Source: Linderina pennispora (taxonomy: Eukaryota > Kickxellomycota > Kickxellomycetes > Kickxellales > Kickxellaceae). Taken from it: 64,000 bases of DNA. The notes beneath the pieces are model-generated. The model saw only the letters and a list, made by a program, of their open reading frames with translations. It had not been told where the DNA came from and searched no databases. Below are positions 46,980 through 55,346 of this stretch, one piece after another. Location of the stretch: positions 620,001 to 684,000 of the forward strand of contig NW_024468255.1 of the NCBI RefSeq assembly GCF_002104995.1, given 5' to 3'. Position 1 is the stretch's first letter; every line of letters begins with the position of its first letter. Made by a program: the position numbers and the translations under genes.

Positions 46980-48353
46980 TCACACCTGCTCAGCTTCAGC
47001 AGTGGCATAGTCAGGTCCGGACTTGAGGTCACCACTGTAGTTGTCCTCCGCGTCGTCGGTCTTGTCAGTAACCCGGAATGACAGGTATACCATGAGCAGT
47101 GCCGACACATCGAGAAGGACCCAGTTGGTTATTAGTTGTTTCCGGTACTTGACGTTCTTTGCATCGAGTTGCCACGAGACAGCGGCACCCAGCGACTGCA
47201 TCGACTTGTAGAATCCAGCATAGTGTGCTAGGCGCGAGGCATCGTTGGTGATAGTCCCCAGAAGCCAGTATGCCATGTTGTTCCATAGAGCGTCCTGAAT
47301 ACCCATGCACGCATACAGAATGCAGGGGCCGGCGGCCCGGGCGGTATCCTTGAAGTCAATAGCGCCTCCGGGGTAGTCGGTCGGGGTATTGCCGATCCTC
47401 CCATGGGTATACTTGTTCTGCATCTTGAGAGTTCCTCCCCACACCGCGTTGACCACAGCAAGAGTGATTAGAACTCCGTACAGAGCGCGCTTCTTGCGCG
47501 ACAGCGACTGGCGATCCAAAAGGCGAGTGAAGGCACCTGAGGTGGCCATCTGAGCACCCCAGTACCAGATGTTGTTGAACCCCTTCGTACGAGTGGTGAA
47601 CAGCGAGCCGTTGTATGGGCCAAACTGGTACGAGTAGTAGAAGTTGGAGCTGAACATCATCGGAATCAGAATGATCATCCACGGGTCGGCGAACAGCTTG
47701 AGGATAGCAATGGCATCAGACATGACATTCTCGACTTTCTTGATCTCAACGTGGCTCCCATCGGTACGGACAACCTTGGAAGGCGGAGCAAGAACCAGAG
47801 CACACAACGACCCACCAATTTCGATCGCCAAAAAGGCAGCATAGGCACCATCGGAGAGCGAGCCCTCATGGTTGTAGTTTGTTCCCAGCAAAATGACACC
47901 GCCGAGCACACCGCCTAGGTTGAAGATGACCCAGAAGATGGTGATGAACTTTCCTTTTTCCTTTTCGAGCGGATACGACATCATGATCATGCCTTGAGCA
48001 GTCCAGAAGATACCGGCGCCGAGACCAAGCATCGCGCCGGCCCAGATGGTGAACCATGACTTGCCAGTGTGGTTGATGTAGATGTAGGACCCAGAGTACA
48101 ACGCATAGGTGAGCCCGCTGATGAACATGGTGAAGCGGACGCCGAATTTGTTAATGACGGCGCCGCCAAACAGACCAGAGAATATAAAGCAGACGTAGAG
48201 TGAGGTGTTGGCGTTGTTGCCAGCGTCCCGATCGACTTGACCGCCGCCGCCAGTACCGTTGAGGGCATTGAACATGCCTGGACACCCGAAGCAGATGAAT
48301 CCCAGAATGACAACCTGCGTCCGGGCAGCAAAATACGGCAAGATGTTCTTCAT
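46980..48353 (-). CDS. UNC93-like (DUF895) MFS membrane protein, copy D
   Basis: 457 aa from the ATG at 48353; four codons upstream the frame begins with TTG. It starts MKNILPYFAARTQVVILGF. It is the most divergent copy at both ends: VDRDAGNNANTSLYVCFIFS, INKFGVRF, a shortened loop with KYTHGRIGNTPTDYPGG where A-C have ALATTPPTPTDYPGG, and HYAGFYKSMQSLG. Yet residues about 75-228 match copy C nearly base for base, and short 3' blocks (around 47280-47345 and 47490-47660) are near-identical to all copies. Acidic unique tail (TDDAEDNYSGDLKSG and on). Probably the donor, or the ancestral partner, of the C mosaic. Confidence 0.88.
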   Translation of the reverse strand: MKNILPYFAARTQVVILGFICFGCPGMFNALNGTGGGGQVDRDAGNNANTSLYVCFIFSGLFGGAVINKFGVRFTMFISGLTYALYSGSYIYINHTGKSWFTIWAGAMLGLGAGIFWTAQGMIMMSYPLEKEKGKFITIFWVIFNLGGVLGGVILLGTNYNHEGSLSDGAYAAFLAIEIGGSLCALVLAPPSKVVRTDGSHVEIKKVENVMSDAIAILKLFADPWMIILIPMMFSSNFYYSYQFGPYNGSLFTTRTKGFNNIWYWGAQMATSGAFTRLLDRQSLSRKKRALYGVLITLAVVNAVWGGTLKMQNKYTHGRIGNTPTDYPGGAIDFKDTARAAGPCILYACMGIQDALWNNMAYWLLGTITNDASRLAHYAGFYKSMQSLGAAVSWQLDAKNVKYRKQLITNWVLLDVSALLMVYLSFRVTDKTDDAEDNYSGDLKSGPDYATAEAEQV

Positions 48354-48971
48354 ATTGCCACCCAAAGAGAAAATTTGTTATGGAGTATAGGTAGTAGGAG
48401 AGGTGGAAAAGTATCTGGAGCTGAAAAAGATGAACAAGCAGGTACCGCTGCCACCCTTTGGGATGGGGAATATTGCTTGTCTTATAGCTGCAGACAATGA
48501 ACATGGTTCTCGTGAGATGAACGGGGCTGCCAAACTTTGTGCCGCGCCTAATAATGAGCTAGATGTTGCCGGCTTATCACACAGGCTAGGCGTGGTAGCC
48601 GAACAACTGACCGGCTTAGGGGCATGATGCTTTGGCGGCGCTACAGGAAGAAGAGGTTTAATACGTGGGATATGTCAGCTGCTTATCTCCGCCTAATGTT
48701 GCACATATTCAACTATCCGCCAGCTAATGTAGGGAGTTCACGTCTGAGGGACCTAACAATGAGGGGGGGATCCCACCTACTTCGGCTGTGCGATTGTGCT
48801 GAGGCACACGCGGTCGGCATGTCGTATATTAAGCAGTTTTAGTTCCATACACGATGAGGCAAGCGGTACCCCCACTACACTAGGGCGGAAATTGCAGCTC
48901 CGCTTATCTTCGTAGAATACGCGGTCTATTGAGAGGAAACAATGGTGTGATTGATAAAACTGAACCCGGGC
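48354..48971. other. Intergenic region
   Basis: 618 nt. Small + frames (48403-48842) have no family resemblance. It contains the copy D promoter area; no clear TATA box seen. Confidence 0.4.
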
Positions 48972-51900
48972 TCAATTGCTTGCGGTGAGCAGCTCCCGGA
49001 GACGGCTGTCCGCGTTGAAGCTCCCGATCTCAGTGATGTTCTGCATCGAGTACTTTTTAGAATCAGCCCAGTACGGCGGGGTCCACCGCCAGTCAGCCAT
49101 CTCGCTGCTGCCGTCAAAAAACTTGAGAGACGAATGCCCCGATCCCTCCAGCAGTATTTCCTCGGTCAGACATGTCGGTGCGGCGAAGATTTTGGCCGAA
49201 TGGGTCTCCTTGGCATCGCGGGTAAGCTCAGAGATATCGGCAATGATGGCGTGGTACTCATCAAATGATACGCAAGGCGACGAGGACAGCGGTTTGCCGC
49301 CCAGAATGCACTTCCACTGGCCCTTCGCCCACTCACGGCGCTTCATATCGTGCCCCTTGAAGGCCAGGTGCAGGTTGGCCAGGTGGAAGCGCGCTTGGAC
49401 GGCCAGGTTGTGGTCGCGCTGGATAAGCGGAGTAAGACGGAGTAGGCGCAGTAGGGTATCTTCGGCGATCGGTGCGATCTCAGGCGAGCAGTACTTTTCG
49501 GGATCGGCAACCACCGTAGTAGCCCGGGCACCCTTGACTACCTGCGACGCCGAGGACAGGAATGTCGGGAAGGCAAGCTCGCGCAGAATACATCCTTTGG
49601 TCAGCAGCAGCACCGCCAGGTCGTCATAATAGAAAACATGCCGGTACGGGTTCTCGGGCGCGCGCTGGGTCGGCACGAGCTCAGCCATGTGGGCAATATC
49701 GCGGTCAACCTCGTCACGCAGCGCCACCAGCCGCTCACGCGGCATCTTTCCGTACAGCGTCCAGACATGGATGAGCTCCAGACCAGGCCGCTGCAGGAAA
49801 CACTCTTGCAGTGCGAACTTGTGTGCCTTGCGCACTAGATATTTCTCGATTGGGATTGACTTCCCTGCCACCTTGCGCGTCAGCGACGGCACCGTCTTCA
49901 TCAGGTTCTGCACCACCTTGAAAGTCGCACGCTGCTCGGGCGTCAGCTCCGCCGTATCGACAGGCGCGGTGCCCCCGCACTGAACCAGGTAATGCTCCCA
50001 GAGGCATGACGCGAGGCCGTACGTGTAGACGGCCTTGTTCCAGTTATTCTCAGTGCGCAGTGTGTTGAACCCCTGGGCGGCCTCGAGCCATCTTCCGAGC
50101 GCCATCAGACATAAAGACCGCTCCCAGTATCCGAGGTACTGCAGCTGGCGCCAGTCGCTATCACTGGGCGGGTCGTCTTTTACCACAGAACCTGGAGAGG
50201 GCGATTTCTCGTCAGGAACATCGCCAAGATTCATTTGGCTGAGCTCTTTGATCAGCACTGGAACAGTGTCGACAGCAGAGGCTGTCTCGGGGCTGGCGCT
50301 CTTTGACGCGCTGGTGCAAACACTGGCGATCAGACGGTCAAAGATTTTGATGGCTGCACCGAGCTCGGTATGGATTACGTGCGACCGTCCGTTGAAATAC
50401 ATAAAGATCAGGCTCTGCGGGTGCTGGGCAATGGACCGGTGGATCACTTTCTCGACCAGCGGCAGGTTCGGGTAGCCGAGGAACAGGTCGTAGCAGAACA
50501 TCGTATGGTACATTTGCAGCATTATCGAGCAAAACTCGGACCTCAGGCCGTACCCACACGGGTGGATCTCTGTGCTGCTCTTGGAGGAAGAGGGGAGGCT
50601 GGGCGGCGGACTCATCAGCTCCGTAGTAGCAGGATCAGACCGCCAGCCAGCAGCAATGGCCAGCAGCTCCAGGCCCAGCTTGCGGTCGGCCGAGAAACCG
50701 ACAAACTCGACAAAGCGCAGGAGACGCGCCGGTAGCATGCTCAGAATCAGGTTGAACACGCCCATTCCCAGGTATGTGCCGCTCACAAAATGATCATCAA
50801 CCATGTTTCCCACTGCATACTCGGCCTGGATATACGAGTAACAGTCGCGGTATGTGGCATAGGCAGATTTTACGTGCCATCCCTCCTTCAGAAACGCCAT
50901 GGCCCCGCCGCTGGTCCCGATGTTCAGCATGGCTCGCAGCAGATACGCCTCAGCATGGACAAGCTCGGCATGGCGCTGCAGGGGTGTCATGCCCCGGAGT
51001 GCATACCAGTCGGGCTTGCTGATGCCCACAGCCTGCGTGCCGGACTTCACAATACCAATCAGTGAGTCGGCGACGCCTGTGATCCCCGATACCCATGAGC
51101 GATGAGTTGGCCCGTCCAGCCTCTCCTCGAGCGCGCTATCAGCATCATTGAGCGATGCAGTTGTAGCGCTTTCCTCGGACTCGTACCCCATGCTGTCGAG
51201 ATCGCCCAGCTTCTCGGCCAGCATCGCCGAGTCCAGTGACTTTGCATCCTTCACCTGGCGGCTGTCGGGGATCGATCCTGGCATCGACACCGACCCTTCG
51301 CGCATTTTGGAAACCTCCTTATTCTTCTTGCTGCGCAACGTGAGACGCGGCGAGTCAAAGTGGAAGCGGTGGTGGCGCTCGCTGTTCTTACGCGACAGTC
51401 CCTCTGACCCAGCCACAGATGTGCGGCTGGAGCTGTGACTGCTGCCATGATGCTTCCTGTGGCGATGGCCACCTGCAGAGCTGGGTGAGCCCGGTACACT
51501 TGGTGGTGACGTGCCACGGCTGCCCTCGCGTGAAGTCGACGCCGACAGTATTGCGCCGACGCCGCGTGGCTTGCGGAAGCGCGTGGCCAGATTAATAGTG
51601 TTGTTTGCTGCTGTCTGGGCATCGTGCATCGCCTCTTTGCTGAATGTCATCATGGCGCGCAGGTACTGGATGGCCGCGTGTCCCTCGGAAGCGTACAGCA
51701 GCGTATGGCGCTTGTGGTGGAGTAGTGTTTCAATGGCCTTGAAGTCGGAGTTGAGGAACAGGAACACTGCGCGCATCGCCAGATTCATTCCCTCCTGCAG
51801 CGGGTCATCGCTGCTGATGCCTGGAATCTGGTTGGCCCTAGGTGCGCTTGGTTGTGGTGTGGCGCTCGGATCGGGCGGCGTTGCCATGGCGAGGCTCTCG

Positions 51901-52085
51901 GACGCCTCAAAGAACTCCTCACTGTCGCTGCGGCCACTGCCTGATTGCGCTGTGGAAGCGTCTCCGAGGGAGTCTGGTGACGTGTGCGCGCTGTCATGGT
52001 GGCCCCTGTGCGCCGCACCGACTGATTCGCTGCTGCCCATGCCTGCTGCTGCCGTGTCGGGGCTCTGGTCTACTGTTTGAGACAT
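48972..52085 (-). CDS. IML2: Iml2/TTC39 family protein
   Basis: 1037 aa, single exon. The core begins LQEGMNLAMRAVFLFLNSDF and AIQYLRAMMTFSKEAM, typical of DUF3808 (Iml2 in yeast, TTC39 in animals). Tetratricopeptide-like helices run to the end (ELVHAEAYLLRAMLNIGTSG, GYWERSLCLMALGRWLEAAQ, HKFALQECFLQRPGLELIHV). Yeast Iml2 takes part in lipid-droplet-linked clearance of protein inclusions. The N-terminal 80 residues are Ser/Pro-rich and disordered. A roughly 200-residue low-complexity insertion (SREGSRGTSPPSVPGSPSSA, with HRHRKHH) splits the first helices. This makes the protein about 300 aa longer than yeast Iml2 (731 aa). Confidence 0.88.
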   Translation of the reverse strand: MSQTVDQSPDTAAAGMGSSESVGAAHRGHHDSAHTSPDSLGDASTAQSGSGRSDSEEFFEASESLAMATPPDPSATPQPSAPRANQIPGISSDDPLQEGMNLAMRAVFLFLNSDFKAIETLLHHKRHTLLYASEGHAAIQYLRAMMTFSKEAMHDAQTAANNTINLATRFRKPRGVGAILSASTSREGSRGTSPPSVPGSPSSAGGHRHRKHHGSSHSSSRTSVAGSEGLSRKNSERHHRFHFDSPRLTLRSKKNKEVSKMREGSVSMPGSIPDSRQVKDAKSLDSAMLAEKLGDLDSMGYESEESATTASLNDADSALEERLDGPTHRSWVSGITGVADSLIGIVKSGTQAVGISKPDWYALRGMTPLQRHAELVHAEAYLLRAMLNIGTSGGAMAFLKEGWHVKSAYATYRDCYSYIQAEYAVGNMVDDHFVSGTYLGMGVFNLILSMLPARLLRFVEFVGFSADRKLGLELLAIAAGWRSDPATTELMSPPPSLPSSSKSSTEIHPCGYGLRSEFCSIMLQMYHTMFCYDLFLGYPNLPLVEKVIHRSIAQHPQSLIFMYFNGRSHVIHTELGAAIKIFDRLIASVCTSASKSASPETASAVDTVPVLIKELSQMNLGDVPDEKSPSPGSVVKDDPPSDSDWRQLQYLGYWERSLCLMALGRWLEAAQGFNTLRTENNWNKAVYTYGLASCLWEHYLVQCGGTAPVDTAELTPEQRATFKVVQNLMKTVPSLTRKVAGKSIPIEKYLVRKAHKFALQECFLQRPGLELIHVWTLYGKMPRERLVALRDEVDRDIAHMAELVPTQRAPENPYRHVFYYDDLAVLLLTKGCILRELAFPTFLSSASQVVKGARATTVVADPEKYCSPEIAPIAEDTLLRLLRLTPLIQRDHNLAVQARFHLANLHLAFKGHDMKRREWAKGQWKCILGGKPLSSSPCVSFDEYHAIIADISELTRDAKETHSAKIFAAPTCLTEEILLEGSGHSSLKFFDGSSEMADWRWTPPYWADSKKYSMQNITEIGSFNADSRLRELLTASN

Positions 52086-52468
52086 AACACGTGGAGTGGC
52101 TGACTGCGAGTAACTGCTTGTATCCGTGGTTTCGGTGGTTGCGCGCGAAGGGCAAATTATGTGTTAATTTGGGAAACAGAAGTGCGTGAGAGAAGAGACA
52201 AGAAATGCGATAGTGCGGAAGAGAAAAGCCCGGAGTCGTAGGTGTGTAGCCGGAGGCGGAAATGGCCGGGTCGGCCTGCTTGATTAAGCACTCCCATCCG
52301 TTGCCTATGTTGATATCGATGTACGACACACCCTGTACGCTATCTGGCTTTATTTGCCTGGCTGATTGGAGAGTGCCAGGGCCAGCCACGGCTAATGAGC
52401 TTAATGCATTAAAGACAAGAAACATAAAGCTGGAGCCCTCTCGACACCAGGCCAAAGAAACACGCTGC
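52086..52468. other. Intergenic region between IML2 and BNA1
   Basis: 383 nt; both flanking genes are on -. IML2 promoter and BNA1 3' UTR. No gene recognised. Confidence 0.45.
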
Positions 52469-53005
52469 CTAGGCCGAGTCCTCCTTGGGCGTGTACGCGA
52501 TGGGGTTGAGGTGGCCGCATTGGCCACACGTACGCAGCTCGTCACTGGCCTTGTATGCATTGATGATGGGGACCAGGTCGGTGTTGAGGTCATTGCAGAT
52601 AAACCACTTTTCGTGCACCACAGCATTGCACTGCTCGCAGTACCAGCGCAATGCCTCCTGCTGCCCGGGCCGCTTGCGCTCGATGACCAAGCCCACCGTG
52701 TCGGCGAACCGGTTGGGGCTGTGCGGCGTGTTGGCCGGCACCAGAACCATGCCACCCTCCTCGATGTACTGGTCTGTGATCTGGTGTGTCCCGGGATCCG
52801 CCATGCGCAGCAGCATCCGGCCCTTGATCTGGAAGAACCATTCCTCGGTAGGATTGATGTGGAAGTCCGTGCGCGAGTTCGGGCCGCCAACCACCATCAC
52901 CATGGTGTCCTTGCCCTCTTGGAACACGTAGTTGCACACAGGCGGCTGTAGCCTGTGCATGTTCTCGTCGAGCCACGCGTTGAAGTTGAGCGGTATTGGC
53001 AGCAT
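52469..53005 (-). CDS. BNA1: 3-hydroxyanthranilate 3,4-dioxygenase
   Basis: 178 aa, full length, single exon. Opens the ring of 3-hydroxyanthranilate in the kynurenine route from tryptophan to quinolinate and NAD. Cupin iron ligands His49, Glu55 and His95 are in place (TDFHINPTEEWFF, NTPHSPNR), as is the substrate-binding Arg45. The second, structural metal site common to fungal and bacterial enzymes is also present: Cys123/Cys126 (CEQC) and Cys160/Cys163 (CGQC). Soluble, cytosolic. It is divergent from the DUF1748 mini-gene. Confidence 0.95.
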   Translation of the reverse strand: MLPIPLNFNAWLDENMHRLQPPVCNYVFQEGKDTMVMVVGGPNSRTDFHINPTEEWFFQIKGRMLLRMADPGTHQITDQYIEEGGMVLVPANTPHSPNRFADTVGLVIERKRPGQQEALRWYCEQCNAVVHEKWFICNDLNTDLVPIINAYKASDELRTCGQCGHLNPIAYTPKEDSA

Positions 53006-53328
53006 CGTTTAGCGATATAAATGGGTTGCGGAAAAAGACCACTGGAGAGTAAAGCAAAGGAGGAGAGAGCGGGCACTTGCATCCACGGCCCTGGGCATTG
53101 CTCTAGCTAACAGCGGCACTAGGAGACAATTAGTCATGCCGGCCCTCAATGCTACCAATGTCCGACTCGCCACTATCGATGTGTGTAATCGCCTGGCTGA
53201 TTTCTACTGGTGATCAAGCGAGCTACTGTGCCAAGAGATTGCTTTTTGGCCTGGTACGAGCAGGCTGTGCAGCCTCTATTTGCTTTGCGTTATTTTTCCT
53301 CGTCCAATTTCAATTTCACTCCATTCCG
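53006..53328. other. Divergent intergenic region
   Basis: 323 nt between BNA1 (-) and the DUF1748 gene (+). The frame upstream of the DUF1748 ATG is open and hydrophobic, but family members start at the ATG at 53329, so I treat it as leader. Confidence 0.45.
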
Positions 53329-53631
53329 ATGGCCCTGGGAAAGCTTGTTCACATTGGCGTTGACCTTGTCCTGTTCTCGACCGCGCTGGCTGGCATCCGG
53401 CGATCCACCGGCTTCAAGTGAGTTCCAATACACCATGCCTGCAAGTTTCACTGCCAGCTTTAGCAGTCACTCAGACTGGTGCCTTCATGTAGGGTGAAGA
53501 CCGAGGGCATTACCGACAGCGAGGATATGCGCGGGTATATCCAGAAGTATCTGAACCTGGGCGAGAAGACCCTGGACGTGGCCGCTGTTCAAATGAGCTC
53601 GTGGCCAAAGTACTTTACGCGCGAGCACTAG
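53329..53631 (+). CDS. DUF1748 mini-protein, two exons
   Basis: 75 aa from 53329-53417 joined to 53493-53631; phase 2, donor AA|GTGAGT, acceptor ATGTAG, 75-nt intron. The joined protein begins MALGKLVHIGVDLVLFSTAL and continues AGIRRSTGF across the splice into KVKTEGITDSEDMRGYIQKY. This is the DUF1748 pattern: a short hydrophobic helix, a K/R-rich turn, then a conserved GYIQKYLNLGE segment. Fungal members are very small membrane-associated proteins; I recall a yeast mitochondrial mini-protein in this family but cannot confirm it here. The gene is easily missed because neither exon alone exceeds 50 codons. Confidence 0.8.
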
Positions 53632-53951
53632 CGGCGCATGCATTCAGCGTTTCTCCCTGCTAAGGGTCTGTTCAACAATACATATGGACTCACAGGGAAT
53701 ATACCGCCTCTACAGCTGCACTGACGACACTACGCGTCCACACATCTACAGCTATGCCTGCAAACAAGTGTCTACTATACCAAATAGCCCAGAGTGCTGT
53801 TAAATGCCCGCATACTTGTCCTAATACAGAGTTTTCAGATGTTGCGAAGACTGTCCAGCAATTACGATTGTAGCCACCACCCTTCCACGTAGCAACCTCA
53901 GGACATAGCCTGCCAAGCTGAATGTATTAAAGTGGATGAGCACCTAGACTG
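53632..53951. other. Convergent 3' intergenic region
   Basis: 320 nt between the DUF1748 gene (+) and the F-box-like gene (-). No gene recognised. Confidence 0.45.
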
Positions 53952-55145
53952 TCAAACAATAGCAACAACTGCAGACTGTGACAGGCGGGCCCTTGCGTCC
54001 TCCATTTCCTCATCATTGGGGTACGTCAGATACATGCAACGGTACACCCACACATGCTTCAGCGCCAGACGGTTGCGGCCATCCAGGACACCACTGCGAG
54101 CAAGGACAACCAGTGCAGTGACATCCATCGCAATCTTCAGCACCTCAAGCGTCCCCTCATTGCCACGGAACATGACATCGTTGCGGAACGGGTACGCCTT
54201 GCTGCAAACAAGGGTCCTTAGCGCTGGGAACGGCGAGCCGTCTGGCGCACCCCTAGTGTCGTTGGCCTGGATGCGCACACCGAATTCTGATTTAATCTTG
54301 AGGTAGGTCAGTCGCGGGTAGGCGATGGGCTGGCCCGCATCGTCCTGCACCAGCATCATGCAGGCTTCGGGCTGCGTGCACTCAGTGACCAGCTCCTCCA
54401 GGGTCTCAGCACTGCGTCTGACCACTTGGATGGTGGACGACTTGATGGTCATATTGCCCAAGACCAGCTTGCGCAACGGGCAGTGGTCTAGTGGGAGTGA
54501 GAACCCGATGCCGTTGTACTCCGAGTTGTTCAGCACATCGACCATGCCTGCAGCAAGACTAGTGAACAGCGTCTTCATGAAAGTCGATGTCCCATGCTTG
54601 CTCATGATATGGATATTTCCAAGGGTAAACCCAGTTGCATTGGGGAATATGCGGTGGATCTCGTTGCCGAACCCGCTTGCACTGGTGTGCAGCTGCTTCC
54701 TGAGCGACGACGGCAGGGTTCGCGTATAAGAAATTCTGAGCTCGATTTCAACCACACTGGGGATGACGAGATTGCTGTACGGCTCTGTCTGCAGCACCTT
54801 CAGCGCATCGCCACTCAGCAGGTCCTCGCTGTACCAGTGCATGGTTACTTTCTTGATTTTGTCGCCGTTGCCGTTCCGCAGCGCGTAGTGAAGAAGGCTG
54901 GGTCTTTCAGCGGAGCAAACGGGGCACCGTCTAGGCTGCTTTTGTTTGAGGTTGCACCAAGATACCCTTCTGTGCAGCACACAGAACGCTGCCATCCTCC
55001 ACCACCGACATACGGATATGATCGATTTCGCCATATACTGGCTATGCACGCCATTCGAAATCAGCATCGCATGCTCGATGATACGCTCGAGGATAAGGTT
55101 CGGCAGCTCCTGTGCTGGCGACAACATTTGCATAGGCTGAAGCAT
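53952..55145 (-). CDS. F-box-like / degenerate LRR protein
   Basis: 397 aa, single exon. The first 60 residues resemble an F-box: AQELPNLILERIIEHAM, then SVCRWWRMAAFCVLHRRVSW. A CPVC pair follows near residue 75. The remainder is a run of irregular beta-alpha units resembling leucine-rich repeats (LRKLVLGNMTIKSSTIQVV, YPRLTYLKIKSEFGVR, LRTLVCSKAYPF, LEVLKIAMDVTALVVL). F-box proteins connect substrates to SCF ubiquitin ligases. I recall large families with this LPxLILERII opening in Kickxellomycotina, which helps placement of the organism. The target is unknown. Annotation as F-box is by pattern only. Confidence 0.65.
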   Translation of the reverse strand: MLQPMQMLSPAQELPNLILERIIEHAMLISNGVHSQYMAKSIISVCRWWRMAAFCVLHRRVSWCNLKQKQPRRCPVCSAERPSLLHYALRNGNGDKIKKVTMHWYSEDLLSGDALKVLQTEPYSNLVIPSVVEIELRISYTRTLPSSLRKQLHTSASGFGNEIHRIFPNATGFTLGNIHIMSKHGTSTFMKTLFTSLAAGMVDVLNNSEYNGIGFSLPLDHCPLRKLVLGNMTIKSSTIQVVRRSAETLEELVTECTQPEACMMLVQDDAGQPIAYPRLTYLKIKSEFGVRIQANDTRGAPDGSPFPALRTLVCSKAYPFRNDVMFRGNEGTLEVLKIAMDVTALVVLARSGVLDGRNRLALKHVWVYRCMYLTYPNDEEMEDARARLSQSAVVAIV

Positions 55146-55346
55146 AGTATAGAGATGAGGATGCTACGGATCCCGGCAACAAGCCTCTCAATAAATACGT
55201 CATTTCGAACTATGCCACAAGAATGGGATTCAAGCATGCGCTGCTCTCCACTTGCGACGGGCGATAAATGATAAACTCTCTCTCCCAAACCCCCAAGCCC
55301 AGAAACCAGGCTTTTGACATATTGGATAATTGTATTAGACTACTAC

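Noticed and set aside
41845-47844. Repeated short frames opposite the UNC93-like copies (for example 41845-42045, 44748-44948 and 47644-47844)
   Set aside because: They recur only because the paralogous genes share DNA; they are antisense shadows, not a conserved peptide family.
53932-54306. Open frames on + opposite the F-box-like gene
   Set aside because: Antisense to a longer frame with recognisable F-box and repeat pattern.
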